Below are positions 50,821 through 60,964 of a stretch of 64,000 nucleotides of DNA, in pieces (within the stretch, counting starts at the first letter, position 1; each line of letters starts with the position of its first letter). The DNA comes from Effrenium voratum (Eukaryota > Sar > Dinophyceae > Suessiales > Symbiodiniaceae). The translations under genes and the position numbers were made by a program. Under the pieces are notes generated by a model, which was not told where the DNA came from, made no database searches, and saw only the letters and a program-made list of their open reading frames with translations. The stretch spans positions 726,604-790,603 of the forward strand of contig CAUJNA010000846.1 in NCBI GenBank assembly GCA_963377175.1, given 5' to 3'.

Positions 50821-51796
50821 ATTTTTTTAGACATGGCCGAACGCCACTGTTCAAGCAGCCTGCTGTTGTTTTCGCTAAGGAAAGGGACCAGGGGTCCGAC
50901 CAGCCCCTTGTCCTCACTTCAGCTCGAGAGGACTGGCCGAACGACCAACCCTGACCACCAGGTGGACCAATTTTGGACAAACGAACAAGCGGGGATACGG
51001 CGGGAGCCTGGATTTGGGGGGATTCCCTTGGCGCCATTTCCCATATCAAACTTAGTCAAGGTTAGGGGGAATCCTCCCATATCCCTGGCTCCCGCGGTAT
51101 CCCTGCTAGTTGGTTTCCCTGACAACTGAAGGTTTCCAGGTTTCCGACTTCTGGGCTGTCCAAGCTCATCCATGCGAAAAGTCGAAAAACTTGTGGGTGC
51201 AACTCGGAAACCCAACCACTAATTCACAAGCTAAAAAACGCCACAAAAAGGAAGAATAACAACAAAGTTGAACCTAAAACCACCTTTCACCCACGAAAAA
51301 CCACAACAAACCCCTGAAGGCTGCGAACCACCGAAGCTGGTTTCAAGCAAAACTTGCTCCCAACCCCTGGCCTGGACGGCGGGTCGCCTGCCGGCCGTTC
51401 GTGGCCAGCGGACAGCTCTGGCTGGACGGGCTGGGCGCTGCCGTGCTCTTCACGGGATCTGCGCTCCTCAGGGCTACGTCAGCTTCGCGCTGTATGGGTG
51501 GCTCGTCGTTTTGGGGTTGGACCTCATATATTTTTTGTTCCTGCTGGTTTCACTTCAAAGCCCACAAAGAGGGGTACCCCAAAAATTGGTGGTTTGGATT
51601 GGTGGCTTGGGGATTCGGGGTGCTTTAGCATTTGCCCCCTGCAAGAAAGTGCACATCCCCAAACCACCAATCCAAACCACCAATTACGGGGTTGCATCGT
51701 GTTTTTCACATGACGACTGATTCGGCCCCTAACGGAAAAGCAACAGGAGGTCGTTTAGCACAAATTTGGCTGCTATTTGGTTTCACCTTTCAGATT
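50821..51796. other. Mostly unique stretch, no gene assigned
   Basis: About 51365-51500 is a GC-rich island, open on the plus strand with a protein-like reading (QLWLDGLGAAVLFTGSALLR). 51560-51700 holds AACCACCAATCCAAACC and its inverse. No domain is recognised. Confidence 0.32.
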
Positions 51797-51922
51797 TATT
51801 TGCTGGGCTCAGCAGGGAATGAGAATTGAAGTGACCCTGTTTAACCATCCCCTATGGTTTCCTTTAAGGGGATCGCCTTGGTTCCTTCCATTTCTCATTC
51901 CCTGCTCTTGTTTGCTCACTGG
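51797..51922. mobile_element. Family 8 element, diverged copy
   Basis: TTTGCTGGGCTCAGCAGGG, GAATGAGAATTGAAGTGACC and TTTCTCATTCCCTGC. Confidence 0.55.
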
Positions 51923-52440
51923 CAACTTAGAGGTCCCTGGAGTTCCCATGCAGGTCGCTCAGCTTTGGCCCTAAATATGTTCGATTCTGGCAACTCGATT
52001 GAGTGAAATGTATGTAACATAAATTATTATTATTAAACAAAAAGGAGAACCGCCCCCCAAACAAAACAGAAAACCCTGCAAACAAGTCTCCTTGTGGTTT
52101 CCCTCCTCCCCGCCCCCAGAGAAAACAAAAAGGTATGCTGGTTCCCCTACAAGAAAGTCATTTCCCTCCTCTCCAATACAAATAAAATAAGAATAACAAA
52201 AACAAATGCAGCTGGTTCCCCCCCACCCCACCCCCTCCTTTCCCAGGAAGAGAACCAACCCCCCCGCCAAACCGCCCACCAGTTCACCGGAGCCGCGCCC
52301 GCGACCCCCGCTCTCCTCGGCTCCGTCGACTCGCTTCTCGGAGTCGGCTTTGGACTCCCAGAGCCGCCGCAGAGAGGCCACGCCTTTGAGCTCCGGCTCC
52401 TTAGGGACAATAAAAATGACGTCAAATAGGAAGAATTCAA
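51923..52440. other. Intergenic stretch with a GC-rich island
   Basis: About 52265-52400 is GC-rich and open on the plus strand in two frames. No domain is recognised, and C-rich runs lie just upstream. Confidence 0.3.
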
Positions 52441-52570
52441 CAAATGTATATAGTTATATATATATATATCTATATATTACATATATATATACCGAGACAT
52501 ATAGTAAATATATAAATATACACCAACACATATTAATATATATATATATACATATGTATACACATACATT
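52441..52570. repeat. AT-rich microsatellite block
   Basis: Successive (AT)n and ATAC/ATAA runs covering about 120 bp. Confidence 0.88.
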
Positions 52571-52634
52571 GTGGCACCCCCCCATTAGTTCAGACCTGGT
52601 TGAATCAGACACTCATGCCCCAAATGTAGGTCAC

Positions 52635-52729
52635 TTGGGGGGTGGGGTGGGGGGGGGGGGGGCGTGAGCGATAGAAAAAGAAAGTGATATATATATATAT
52701 ATATATAGAGTGATAGAAAAAGAAAGTGA
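52635..52729. repeat. G-run, AT microsatellite and an 18-bp direct repeat
   Basis: A G-rich run at 52637-52662, then GATAGAAAAAGAAAGTGA at 52670-52687 and again at 52712-52729, with an (AT)n run between. Confidence 0.85.
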
Positions 52730-52786
52730 ACAAAAAAAAGGTGTATGTCATGTCCTTTGTCTCTTTCACTGCCAACAGATGGATGT

Positions 52787-52789
52787 GAG

Positions 52790-52828
<39 letters not shown>
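52787..52828. repeat. (GA)n microsatellite
   Basis: About 20 GA units on the plus strand. Confidence 0.92.
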
Positions 52829-52830
<2 letters not shown>

Positions 52831-54175
52831 GGATCAAAGTATGTGGTTTTCCCTCTTTGGCTATGGGCAAACAGAAGAGTTCCCTGGCTTTGTGGAATCA
52901 ACATATGCAGTGGTTTTTGTCTTCCCATGGCAAGGGAAGAAGTCAATAGTCAATAGTTGCTAAACAGTCATGGGTGTGGCGGGATATTTAGAGAGCCCCC
53001 ATGTACAGGGCTGCCTATATGTCCCCTTAAAACATCACCCCCACCAAGGGACACTCACCTTTGGGCCAAAAAGGTGATGGTTCAAACCGCCAAAAAGGGA
53101 AATAACTCGGGACCCCTGATGTACCTGCCAAAGTCTACAGGCCAAGTAGGGTCTTTGAGGCTTCGACCATGGAGATGTTGGGCTGTCCCTATGCCCCTAT
53201 TGGATATCTTGACCGAAGCTCACATGACTAGGCTGGAATTAGGACCCCAGCAAAAAAAAACCTTGGGGGAACTAATTTGGGGGTCAGATGAGGGAAACAT
53301 AGGCGCCTGATTGAAGTCGGTTGGTTGATGTTCAAGAGACACCCAAAGAGTCGGAAAAGGAAAGGCCTTTTCTGTAGTTGGCAGACTTCACAAATGGAAG
53401 AAGAAGAATGCACGCTTGCCCATGGAGCTTGTTCAACAAATGGTCCCAATTTTGGACCTTTCCAGCCGGTGCCTTTGGGTGTGTCCTTTTTCAGAATCCG
53501 TTTTGGGGTTGGTTCGGGTACACATTTTTCTGTTGGGGGGCGTGCGTTCCCCTTTCTGTCTCCTTGTAAACCCCTTTAAACGTCATGCCCCCAAAGGAAA
53601 CTCCTTTACATTGGCTCCTTTTGAAGGGGAAATATAGTCCTGAGTTTGGGTCCCAAACACGCATCCCCTTGAAAAACACAACACTGACATGGGGAAATAT
53701 TGCCCTCCCCCCTTTTCGTTTCAAGGAAAACCCACTCACGAAAGACGGGGAACACCTATGCACGTGTTCAAGGGGAACCCACCCCCCCAAATATATATAT
53801 ATATATATTGGGTATAACATTCGATGCACAGTGAACAACATTACCATCGGGATGTGTGCAACCTTCATATTTTTTCGCTGCGGCAACCATGAGCAATTCG
53901 TAGGCATCTGGGTGTGCGGGGTTCCCCAAAGCGGGTCTTCAGTTTCTTTTCAAAACCAAAAACGGGCACTAACTCAAAAAAGGTACTTTTGAAAGTAGAA
54001 AAACCCTCCAGACTCGACATGTCAGGTAATTTTCTTGGTGGTTTGGATTGGTTTGGATTTGGATTTGAAGCCCTTGCCTTGGTAGAGAGTAAATGGAATT
54101 CCCCACCCCACACCACCACCGACTGCAAACCAAGCAGAGGGAAGCAGAAGGTACGGTTCGAATGGTGGCAAAGTC
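52829..54175. other. Mostly unique stretch, no gene assigned
   Basis: 53100-53650 is open in short frames on both strands without a domain. An (AT)n run lies at about 53791-53809. Confidence 0.33.
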
Positions 54176-54424
54176 AATTCGAGTCACCGAAGAAACCCTA
54201 TGGAATGAGTGCTGATTCCCCTACGTAAATAACAACAAACAATGGTTTCAACCATGGCTTCAAGATTCCAACATAAAACCAACCATGGCTTTAGGATTCA
54301 ACCCCGGCTTAAAATTTGATGATTCCCCAACATTCATACCAACAAACCTTATAGCATCCACCATGTTGTTTTTCTTTTCATTTTTGTCGTCGTGGTGCGA
54401 TTTCTGGATTTGGTCGTTACACAG
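54176..54424. mobile_element. Family 2-like element, enlarged and worn
   Basis: GAAGAAACCCTATGG, CGTAAATAACAACAAACAAT and ACCATGGCTTCAAG, then partial duplications, end in GTGGTGCGATTTCTGG and TTACACAG followed by TA. Confidence 0.5.
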
Positions 54425-54983
54425 TAGGTTTGGCCAATTTGGTTTTCCTTTACCGGGCTGTCCTCAGATCCTTGCTAAGCGCAGAGCTGACTTTAGGTTC
54501 TACGTGGATGCAAAGGTTTCTATAGCTGGACCCTCAAAAAAGAATGGCTGTTGGCCCAAAAGTAGTATGGGGTGAATCTCTTTTTAAGGGTATCAATATG
54601 TCCAAAATCTGAGATCAGAATTGGCTCCCTGAGAAACACATAACATTACCATGGTATTCGTTTTTACCCCCGAATCGAGGAGCTGGCCATAAAGTATGCA
54701 GAATAGGCAATACTATATTTCCAAGTAAACTAGGTGGGTGGCAGAATCACTTACTAAAAGGTAGCGCCACACTTTTATCCTGCGGCCGGTCCAACTTTTG
54801 TGACACCCGCAGGCTGACCCCTCCAATGCAGGCCTAAAGGGCTCTCCAATGAAGAACCCGGAGCCCTCGAGGACTCTTGAAAACAACCCATTTTGAGGGT
54901 CCACAAATTATCGGGAGCCTTAGGGCTTGATTATTAAAAAAAAAGGTCAGACAAGAGCGCGCTACTCACTAAAACTCGAGTAA
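54425..54983. other. Intergenic stretch, no gene seen
   Basis: Unique sequence without recognised family or domain. Confidence 0.3.
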
Positions 54984-55086
54984 TACCCTCCCCATTCTCT
55001 TCAGGGATCCTTCTCTTCAAATAATGGGCCAAACACCTGGAAGATTGGTGATTTCCAAAGAGAACGATGTGAAGAGAATGGAAAAG
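54984..55086. mobile_element. Family 11 element, copy 5
   Basis: ACCCTCCCCATTCTCTTCAG, GATCCTTCTCTTC and GAACGATGTGAAGAGAATGG match the family. Confidence 0.6.
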
Positions 55087-55114
55087 GAATCAAACAGTAG
55101 CAAAAATCCCCTCT

Positions 55115-55280
55115 CGGGGGTTTGGGGCGCTGCCAGGGCGCCGCTTTGCTGCTGCGCTGGCTGCCTTCGGAGTTCCGCGAGCCGCCACCGTTTGCCTCGT
55201 GCAGGCCATGGCCACAAAGGTCCGCCTGGATGCCGGCCTCGGGGAGAAGAAAAGCCGCGGCCGCACTCCAGGTGTTTCGT
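55115..55280. other. GC-rich island, possible exon
   Basis: Unique, GC-rich and open on both strands (plus: PSEFREPPPFASCRPWPQRS). No domain is recognised. Confidence 0.3.
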
Positions 55281-55302
55281 TCCAAGAAAGGGTGGGATTC
55301 CC

Positions 55303-55422
55303 TATTTGGTTGCTGCTGATCCCTCTGGCCAAAAGCTTAACTTCTTGTGGGTTTAGTACGGAAAACCCAACTTGATGTCCGAAAAAGTGAAAGTCCAAAG
55401 ATCCGTTGCCCAATAGCAGTCA
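55303..55422. repeat. Family 7 repeat, copy 6
   Basis: GCTGCTGATCCCTCTGG, AAAGCTTAACTTCTTGTGGG and AAGATCCGTTGCCCAATAGC. Confidence 0.62.
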
Positions 55423-55555
55423 AGCCTAAGGCTCCCTAAGGATGGGGATCCTACAACGACAACAGCAACATACGCAAGGAGTGAACCTCCATGGCTTCCT
55501 TTTGGCTTCCTTGGAAACCAACTGAACATGGGTCGAGCCTCAAAATTAAACTTGC

Positions 55556-55669
55556 TTGACGTTGGAAGGGGAGCAACATTTGAACAAAAAAAAAGCAGTT
55601 AAGTGGTTGGATTTCAACCACTAAACCACAAGAAGCAAAATGTAAAATGTTTTCCAACAACAACCATGA
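55556..55669. repeat. Family 16 repeat, copy 3
   Basis: TTGACGTTGGAAGGGGAGCA, GGATTTCAACCACTAAACC and CCAACAACAACCATG. Confidence 0.68.
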
Positions 55670-56123
55670 AAAGAAGAAGACCAGCGCCGCCCAAATTCTC
55701 TCACTTTGGAGGTGCGAAAGAACAGGTAGTAGGGAACTCCCGTGGATTCACTTCTCCAAATCGGCTCCCTATGTGCCACTCCCGTGACTTTTGCCACGGG
55801 GGATTTCGCATAACTATCGTACATGGGTCTGAAAAAGGTGTGTGTGTGTGTCAATTTAAAGTAGGTAGGTGCTTTTCCATTGTGGTGTTGCGAAACAGAC
55901 ACCCCCACAAAGGTGCAGCCGCAAAAACCAATCGAGCCATGGCCCCGGAAAAAAAAGAGGGGGAAACAAAGAAAACGCAGACGTCAGCGCTTACTCCCGA
56001 GCGATTGCTACCGGGTCAGGGCGGCCCAATGCAGCACAGATGCATTGGCTGTCAAGGGCTTGATCGACCTCGTCGCAGAAGGCAGCCCAAAGGCCCACCG
56101 GGGGTGGGTCGGACGGTCGGCCC
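55670..56123. other. Unique stretch, no gene assigned
   Basis: A (TG)n run lies at about 55839-55850. 55920-56110 is GC-richer and open in several frames without a domain. Confidence 0.3.
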
Positions 56124-56127
56124 ATGT

Positions 56128-56259
56128 GGAGATCAACACTTAGTACTAAAATGGTCAACCCAGAACCATGTAAAGAATTAAGAAGGCGGATATCCGCAGC
56201 TATTTCTGGTTGGGATCGTCCCTCACTAACCTTCATCTACCCGGGTTTTGATTGTGACT
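56128..56259. mobile_element. Family 5 element, copy 6, unusual left end
   Basis: The right end CCGGGTTTTGATTGTGACTC is intact, and the centre is GCGGATATCCGC. ATGT flanks both sides (56124-56127 and 56260-56263 by position of the right ATG). The left end reads GGAGATCAAC, the same bases that follow the right ATGT. Confidence 0.75.
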
Positions 56260-56439
56260 CATGTGGAGATCAACCCAAAAATAGGGGTTCCCCTTGACAT
56301 GGTTGGCCCGAAAGTAGAAAGCCCTAAACACAAGTGGTTTCCTGTTGGTTTCTTTTTTGTTTTGCCCGGGGGGGGGGGGGGGAACTTGATACCCAAAAGG
56401 CAGCGAAAGTCCAGTTCGATATTCAACATCACGACAAAC

Positions 56440-56549
56440 CGGAATGAGGGAATGACTCCTATAAGCCGCCCAACTGGTGGTTTCGTTTAAGGGGACCAAA
56501 GCCTGGGTTCATTCCCCTTTCTCATTCCCTACTTATCGCATCAGCAAGC
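56440..56549. mobile_element. Family 8 element, copy 4
   Basis: GGAATGAGGGAATGACTCC, CCCAACTGGTGGTTTCG and TTTCTCATTCCCTACTTATC, ending GCATCAGCAAG. Confidence 0.6.
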
Positions 56550-56866
56550 AAAAAGCACTGGACATCTATTTCAGACACCAGCTCTTTTCCCGTGCGATGT
56601 GCTCCCCTGACACCTGTTCTTCTCATCTCTTTTCCCTCGCGGAGGCTTTCTATTACTATGGTTCCTATCCATGCGTTTAAGTGGTTTTCCGATTGTGAGT
56701 GGCGGTATGCCCCAACCCAGACGCGGTTCAGACTGGCACGGCCATACCAACAGCAAACCGACCCAAAGCCGCGGCCATGGGAACAAGGTTGACCCCACAA
56801 CAAGAACGGACCATGTCTTTCCTGTCATGCTGCCGAACCGGACTCAACACGGAGGCTGGGGTCACA

Positions 56867-56996
56867 CTGTGGATGGACGAAATCCTGCACCACCTAAGAA
56901 ACCATGGTTGAACCATACTTCGTTGGTATTTGCGTTGGAGAATCATATCATTCCAGGATTTCTTAGGTGGTGCGAAATGGATTTTGCGTCCAACAG
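56867..56996. mobile_element. Family 2 element, copy 15
   Basis: CTGTGGATGGACGAAATCC at the left end and GGATTTTGCGTCCAACAG at the right end, with the full middle AAACCATGGTTGAACCAT. Confidence 0.82.
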
Positions 56997-57100
56997 CATG
57001 TCCGGCACGGTTGCTGACTCCAGAGATTCACCGGCATGCTCACCGCCGAAATGCGCTCTCTGAAGGTCTTTGAGGAGCCACTCCGAAGGTGGGTGTGGTT

Positions 57101-57362
57101 CTAGGGGTGCCTTCCATTTCCATTCTTTCCACCCAGAGGCTCCAATTCGATGTATTTCGGGCCCTCAAACGCCCGGATTTTGAGACCGGGTCCCAAACGC
57201 CGATTCCCGGGGTGTCCAATGGAGAAGTCGGGTCCGTTTTGATTGCCGAGGCCGATCGGAGCCTCTGGGCAGGGATCCCAATCTTTCCAAACCAGATACC
57301 TCCAGAAACCCAGGTTGGAAACGGCAGCTCGAAAAGGATGCTTGAAAAGCATGGTTGAAAGC
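57101..57362. mobile_element. Family 11 element, copy 6, interrupted by family 17
   Basis: CTAGGGGTGCCTTCC and CATTCTTTCCA precede the insertion. AGGGATCCCAATCTTTCC and GCTCGAAAAGGATGCTTG follow it. Confidence 0.72.
57132..57269. mobile_element. Family 17 element, copy 4, nested, perfect 12-bp ends
   Basis: CCCAGAGGCTCC at the left end is the exact inverse of GGAGCCTCTGGG at the right end. CA is duplicated on both sides (57130-57131 and 57270-57271), rebuilding the family 11 sequence when removed. Confidence 0.85.
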
Positions 57363-57962
57363 AACGCCTGGAGTGCCTTGGGAACCTCCTGTTGCTTGGT
57401 TTTAAGGGGAAGCCAAACGGAAAACCATCCTTTTGGGGGTCCAAACCATCCCTCAAGAAAAGGTTTTCCTGGTGGTTTCCTTGAACACCATTTTATGGGA
57501 TAGCAATTCAATAAAGACGAGCCGCCCGAAAAAATGACACCCAACTTTTGGACACAAGGCATCCCTCTGCAGAAACTTGCGTACAGCGCTGGGGGGGCTT
57601 TGCTGAGCCTCCCAAGAGGTCCCCAGTGGATTTTCATTCGGAAACCAGGACGCCCACTTTTTGTAGGTGGTTGTCCAGTTTTTAAAGGGAACCCCCCTCC
57701 CAAAGAAGGAAAAGGGCAAACATTGTCCGATGGCATGTGTTTGTCCGCCCATTTTTCAGGGCGTCTTTTGGGTTTGCCTTTGCCCCTGGCGAACATTTCA
57801 AGGCCCAAAGGAAGTGGCGGGAGTCACAAGGCACCCCCGAATGTTCCAACGAATCGCCACAATGCACGGGGATCAGTACCTAATCTTGGTCAACGTCAAC
57901 CTAATAGTTGTCCTTTTGGTCAGCACAAAAGGAATCAGCACCTAATAGTTGCACCTGGTCAA
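57363..57962. other. Intergenic stretch, no gene seen
   Basis: 57858-57970 has a two-copy repeat built on CCTAATAGTTG and GTCCTTTTGGT. The minus strand is open at 57101-57808 through the elements and is probably not coding. Confidence 0.35.
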
Positions 57963-57970
57963 CGTTCAAC

Positions 57971-58077
57971 CATAGTTGTCCTTTTGGTAAAATAGATGGC
58001 ACTAGTAAGTGATTAGGACCTAACTGCAGCTAGTGCCATCTATTCTCAACAAAACTGACCTACACAGGCCACCTGTG
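57971..58077. mobile_element. Family 12 hAT-like MITE, copy 2, 8-bp TSD
   Basis: CATAGTTGTCCTTTTGG at the left end and ACAGGCCACCTGTG at the right end. CGTTCAAC (57963-57970) and CGTTGAAC (58078-58085) match in seven of eight bases. Internal arms AGATGGCACTAGT and AGTGCCATCT pair. Confidence 0.8.
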
Positions 58078-58085
58078 CGTTGAAC

Positions 58086-58471
58086 GCTAAGCCTGGGCAT
58101 AGTTTCTTTGAGCATCATTTGAGTCAAGGGCGAAAATATAAGATGGTCCCAAACGTTGACCCAGTAACAAGGCCTTGGGAACATGACCCCCCCCCATAGC
58201 TAGGGTTGCCTGAAATATTGAGATAACCACTACAGAAAAGCATGGACAACCCTGCTTTCCAGCATTGCCAAAGCAATGGCCACAATACATAAACTTGCCG
58301 AAGACCTAAGCTGGGTGGAACGACCCGGCTGTTGCAACCTTTGAGGTGTCCTTCTTCGTTCACATGGATCTTCAAGGAGGAAGCGAAACCGCGGCTCGCA
58401 TCCCCCTTGGGGCCCCACTCTCGGATCGCGCCACCTGAAGCTCCCATGGTTTTTTTTGCTCCGAAAAGAGC
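58086..58471. other. Unique stretch, no gene seen
   Basis: Lies between two family 12 copies. Open on the minus strand in short frames. No domain is recognised. Confidence 0.3.
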
Positions 58472-58479
58472 GAACCGCC

Positions 58480-58582
58480 CATATAGTGTCCTTTTGGTAA
58501 AATAGATGACCCTTGTAATGAAACAACCGGGTCAACCAGGGCCATCTATGTTCTACCAAAACAAACAAAACGGACACCTACG
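58480..58582. mobile_element. Family 12 hAT-like MITE, copy 3, 8-bp TSD
   Basis: CATATAGTGTCCTTTTGG at the left end and AAACGGACACCTACG at the right end. GAACCGCC (58472-58479) and GAACTGCC (58583-58590) match in seven of eight bases. Confidence 0.82.
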
Positions 58583-58851
58583 GAACTGCCCCCCTTGGAC
58601 ATGTTTACAAACAGAAGAAAGACAACGGGGGCAAATCTGGGCACCAAATTCGCCAACAACGCTGGCACAAGGAACCCAACCAAACAAAAACGGCGAAAAG
58701 GGAATCTCCTACTCAAGTACGCAGGCACTGGCCTCATGTTAAAAGCAACATATTTGCCCTGTGTTTCCCCTATGGCTGTGGCGCCCACCTCTTATAAAGG
58801 GCTTGTCATCTCTTCCAAGCCCCCTGGTTCTTTTGTTAGTACCTGGAGTCT

Positions 58852-58936
58852 CCTTCTGACCCTTGAAAAATGGTTGGTCATTACCCAAAATAAAGGGGTC
58901 ATGGACCCATTTTTGAAGGGTCACGGAAACTCCAGG
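58852..58936. mobile_element. Family 3 element, copy 7, TA flanks
   Basis: CCTGGAGTCTCCTTCTGACC at the left end and GGGTCACGGAAACTCCAGG at the right end, with TA on both sides. Confidence 0.87.
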
Positions 58937-59411
58937 TACTCATTTTGTACTCTTTGCATATCCAAAGAAGGGGTGGATCCACAGATACGAACCCGTTTTC
59001 TAGGGTAATGTGGTTGCTTCTGGAGAATCGGCCAACCGTCAAACACACTTTTCGGCACACGAGCTAAAAAATAGTGGACCCACCCTTGTCAAGCCTTTGT
59101 ATGGGGGTTCGGGTATGGGTCAAAATCAGTGCCTACCAGGATATGGACCGCATATTTTTGTCCACGTCAACCCATTTGCCAGTCCATCCCATTTTTGCTA
59201 CCTATGATTGACCCACCGCGGATTTTGTCCACATACCATTTGTGAGATGTTCCCCATCCAAAAGGCGTGGCCCGGTTTGTCGCGGGAGTACTTAGGGCGC
59301 CTTTTGCTCCACGGCAAAGTCGCGTTTCACGCGCAAAGGGCAGCCAGATCACGATCGAGCCGCTTTCTTCAGGATGCTGGAAAGCCAACACTTTTACGTA
59401 TCGACCCCATA
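58937..59411. other. Intergenic stretch, no gene seen
   Basis: About 59110-59177 is a worn family 6 piece (GGGTATGGGTCAAAATCAG). The rest is unique. Confidence 0.35.
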
Positions 59412-59533
59412 CTGCGGATGGACGAAATCCTGCACCACTTTGAAACCATGGGAAACCATAATTTGTTGGTATTTACAGGGAATCAATCCATCCCAGGGCT
59501 TCTTAGGTGGTGCAAGATTTTGTCCATCCACAG
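59412..59533. mobile_element. Family 2 element, copy 16, TA flanks
   Basis: CTGCGGATGGACGAAATCC at the left end and ATTTTGTCCATCCACAG at the right end, with TA on both sides. Confidence 0.86.
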
Positions 59534-59602
59534 TATCAACCGCAGTGTATGTTTTTTTGGGGGGGTGTTCCTACTAAACCCAGGGAGAAGCATCCCTTTC
59601 TA

Positions 59603-59706
59603 CTGTGCAGGGGCGAAATCCAGAACGCACCACTTTGAATTTACAGGGGAATCATCAAACCAGGGTTTCTTAGGCGGTGCGAAATGGATTTCGCAACCAT
59701 CAACAG
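59603..59706. mobile_element. Family 2 element, copy 17, TA flanks
   Basis: CTGTGCAGGGGCGAAATCC at the left end and GATTTCGCAACCATCAACAG at the right end, with TA on both sides. Confidence 0.8.
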
Positions 59707-59708
59707 TA

Positions 59709-60111
59709 TGAATAAACTGGGGTTGATTAATATGGGGTCAACATGACCCTATCGGGTTCAACCCCCCCCCCCCAAAAAAAAAAAAACAGCTTTCATGATT
59801 GGCAGTCGTGTCTCTGACAAAGCCCACCCTGCAACTGGGCGGGCGTCCTTTCTGTCCCAGACCCACAAGGTGGCCTGGTTTAAAAAAAAAATGGCACTCC
59901 TTTTTGGTGGTTGATTTGAAACCAGGATTCAAGTGGGTGTGTCCTTTTAAGGTTGGACCAAACAAATGATGGTTTTCCTTTTAAGGTTTAGGTTGGACCG
60001 GAAAAATGATTGTTTTTGCTGTTGGTGTCCCTAAGCCAAAAAAAAAGCTTGGGGCACCCTCGAAAGAAGTTTTTTCCTGGTTCCAAAGGTCTTACCTTCC
60101 TAAGCCTACTT
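59709..60111. other. Intergenic stretch with homopolymer runs
   Basis: C-run then A-run at 59762-59787. ATTTCTTTTAAGGTTNGACC-like phrases repeat near 59945 and 59978. No gene is seen. Confidence 0.35.
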
Positions 60112-60246
60112 GAGTCACAATCAAAACCCGGTATAAACATGGTCTACCCAGAACCATGCTTCAAGAATTAAGAAGGCGGCCGCAACTATTTCTGGCTGGG
60201 ACTGCCCCTTACTACCCTTCAACTACCCGGGTTTTGATTGTGGCTC
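60112..60246. mobile_element. Family 5 element, copy 7, perfect 4-bp TSD
   Basis: GAGTCACAATCAAAACCCGG at the left end and GGGTTTTGATTGTGGCTC at the right end. ACTT flanks both sides (60108-60111 and 60247-60250). Central palindrome GCGGCCGC. Confidence 0.9.
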
Positions 60247-60430
60247 ACTTGGACCTTCCAAGAAAGGAAAGTTGCTCCACACCACCCCAGAGCTTTTTTG
60301 GGATCCACCCCAAACCTCTCAGCTGATGGGCAACCGGGAATCAAGAGAAAGCAACCCACTTTTTGGGTGGTCGATTCGCCAAATTGGTAAGTGGCTAGTA
60401 GCCTGGGCTGCAACCTACGCCCCCCCAAGT

Positions 60431-60567
60431 GAGTCATGATCAAACCCCGATATTAAAATGGTCCAAGCCCAGAACCATGTAAAGAATTAAGAAGGCGGCC
60501 GCAGCCATTTACGGCTGGGAGTATCCCTTACAAACCTTCATCTACCCGGGTTTTGAGCCCGTGGCTC
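60431..60567. mobile_element. Family 5 element, copy 8, perfect 4-bp TSD
   Basis: GAGTCATGATCAAACCCCG at the left end and GGGTTTTGAGCCCGTGGCTC at the right end. AAGT flanks both sides (60427-60430 and 60568-60571). Central palindrome GCGGCCGC. Confidence 0.9.
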
Positions 60568-60571
60568 AAGT

Positions 60572-60868
60572 GGAAGTGGCCTGGCAAGGCTTCTGCCCAG
60601 GTGACTCGTCCCTCGCCTCTGGCACCATTTGCCGGCGTTCCAGCTGGGGTTCGGGGTGTCGCAGCCGCGGGATCCTCTCGCCGACCGATTTTGTTGTTTG
60701 CGCAACTGGTGGGAAACAACATGTGTTTTTCAGTCAGGGAGGCGGGGTCGGCTTTGGGGGGGATAGTCTATGGGATGTGTATTTAAAACAAGTATATGTT
60801 GGGATGTGTTATAGTCAAAGGTTTTCAGTCAAAAAGCGGGGGTTGGGTTTGGGGGGTATGGTCTATAC
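60572..60868. other. Unique stretch with a GC-rich island
   Basis: 60590-60690 is GC-rich and open on the plus strand in two frames. 60735-60860 is G-rich with the repeated phrase GGTTGGGTTTGGGGGG. No domain is recognised. Confidence 0.3.
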
Positions 60869-60962
60869 CTGGAGTCTCCATGACCCTTACAAAATGGTTG
60901 GTCATTACCCAAAACAAAGGGGTCACGGACCCATTTTCAAAGGGTCAGAAGGAGACTTCAAG
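60869..60962. mobile_element. Family 3 element, copy 8, TA flanks
   Basis: CCTGGAGTCTCCATGACCC at the left end and AGAAGGAGACTTCAAG at the right end, with TA on both sides. Confidence 0.84.
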
Positions 60963-60964
60963 TA

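Noticed and set aside
57101..57808. 235-codon minus-strand open frame
   Set aside because: It runs through family 11 and family 17 elements and intergenic repeats, with no domain.
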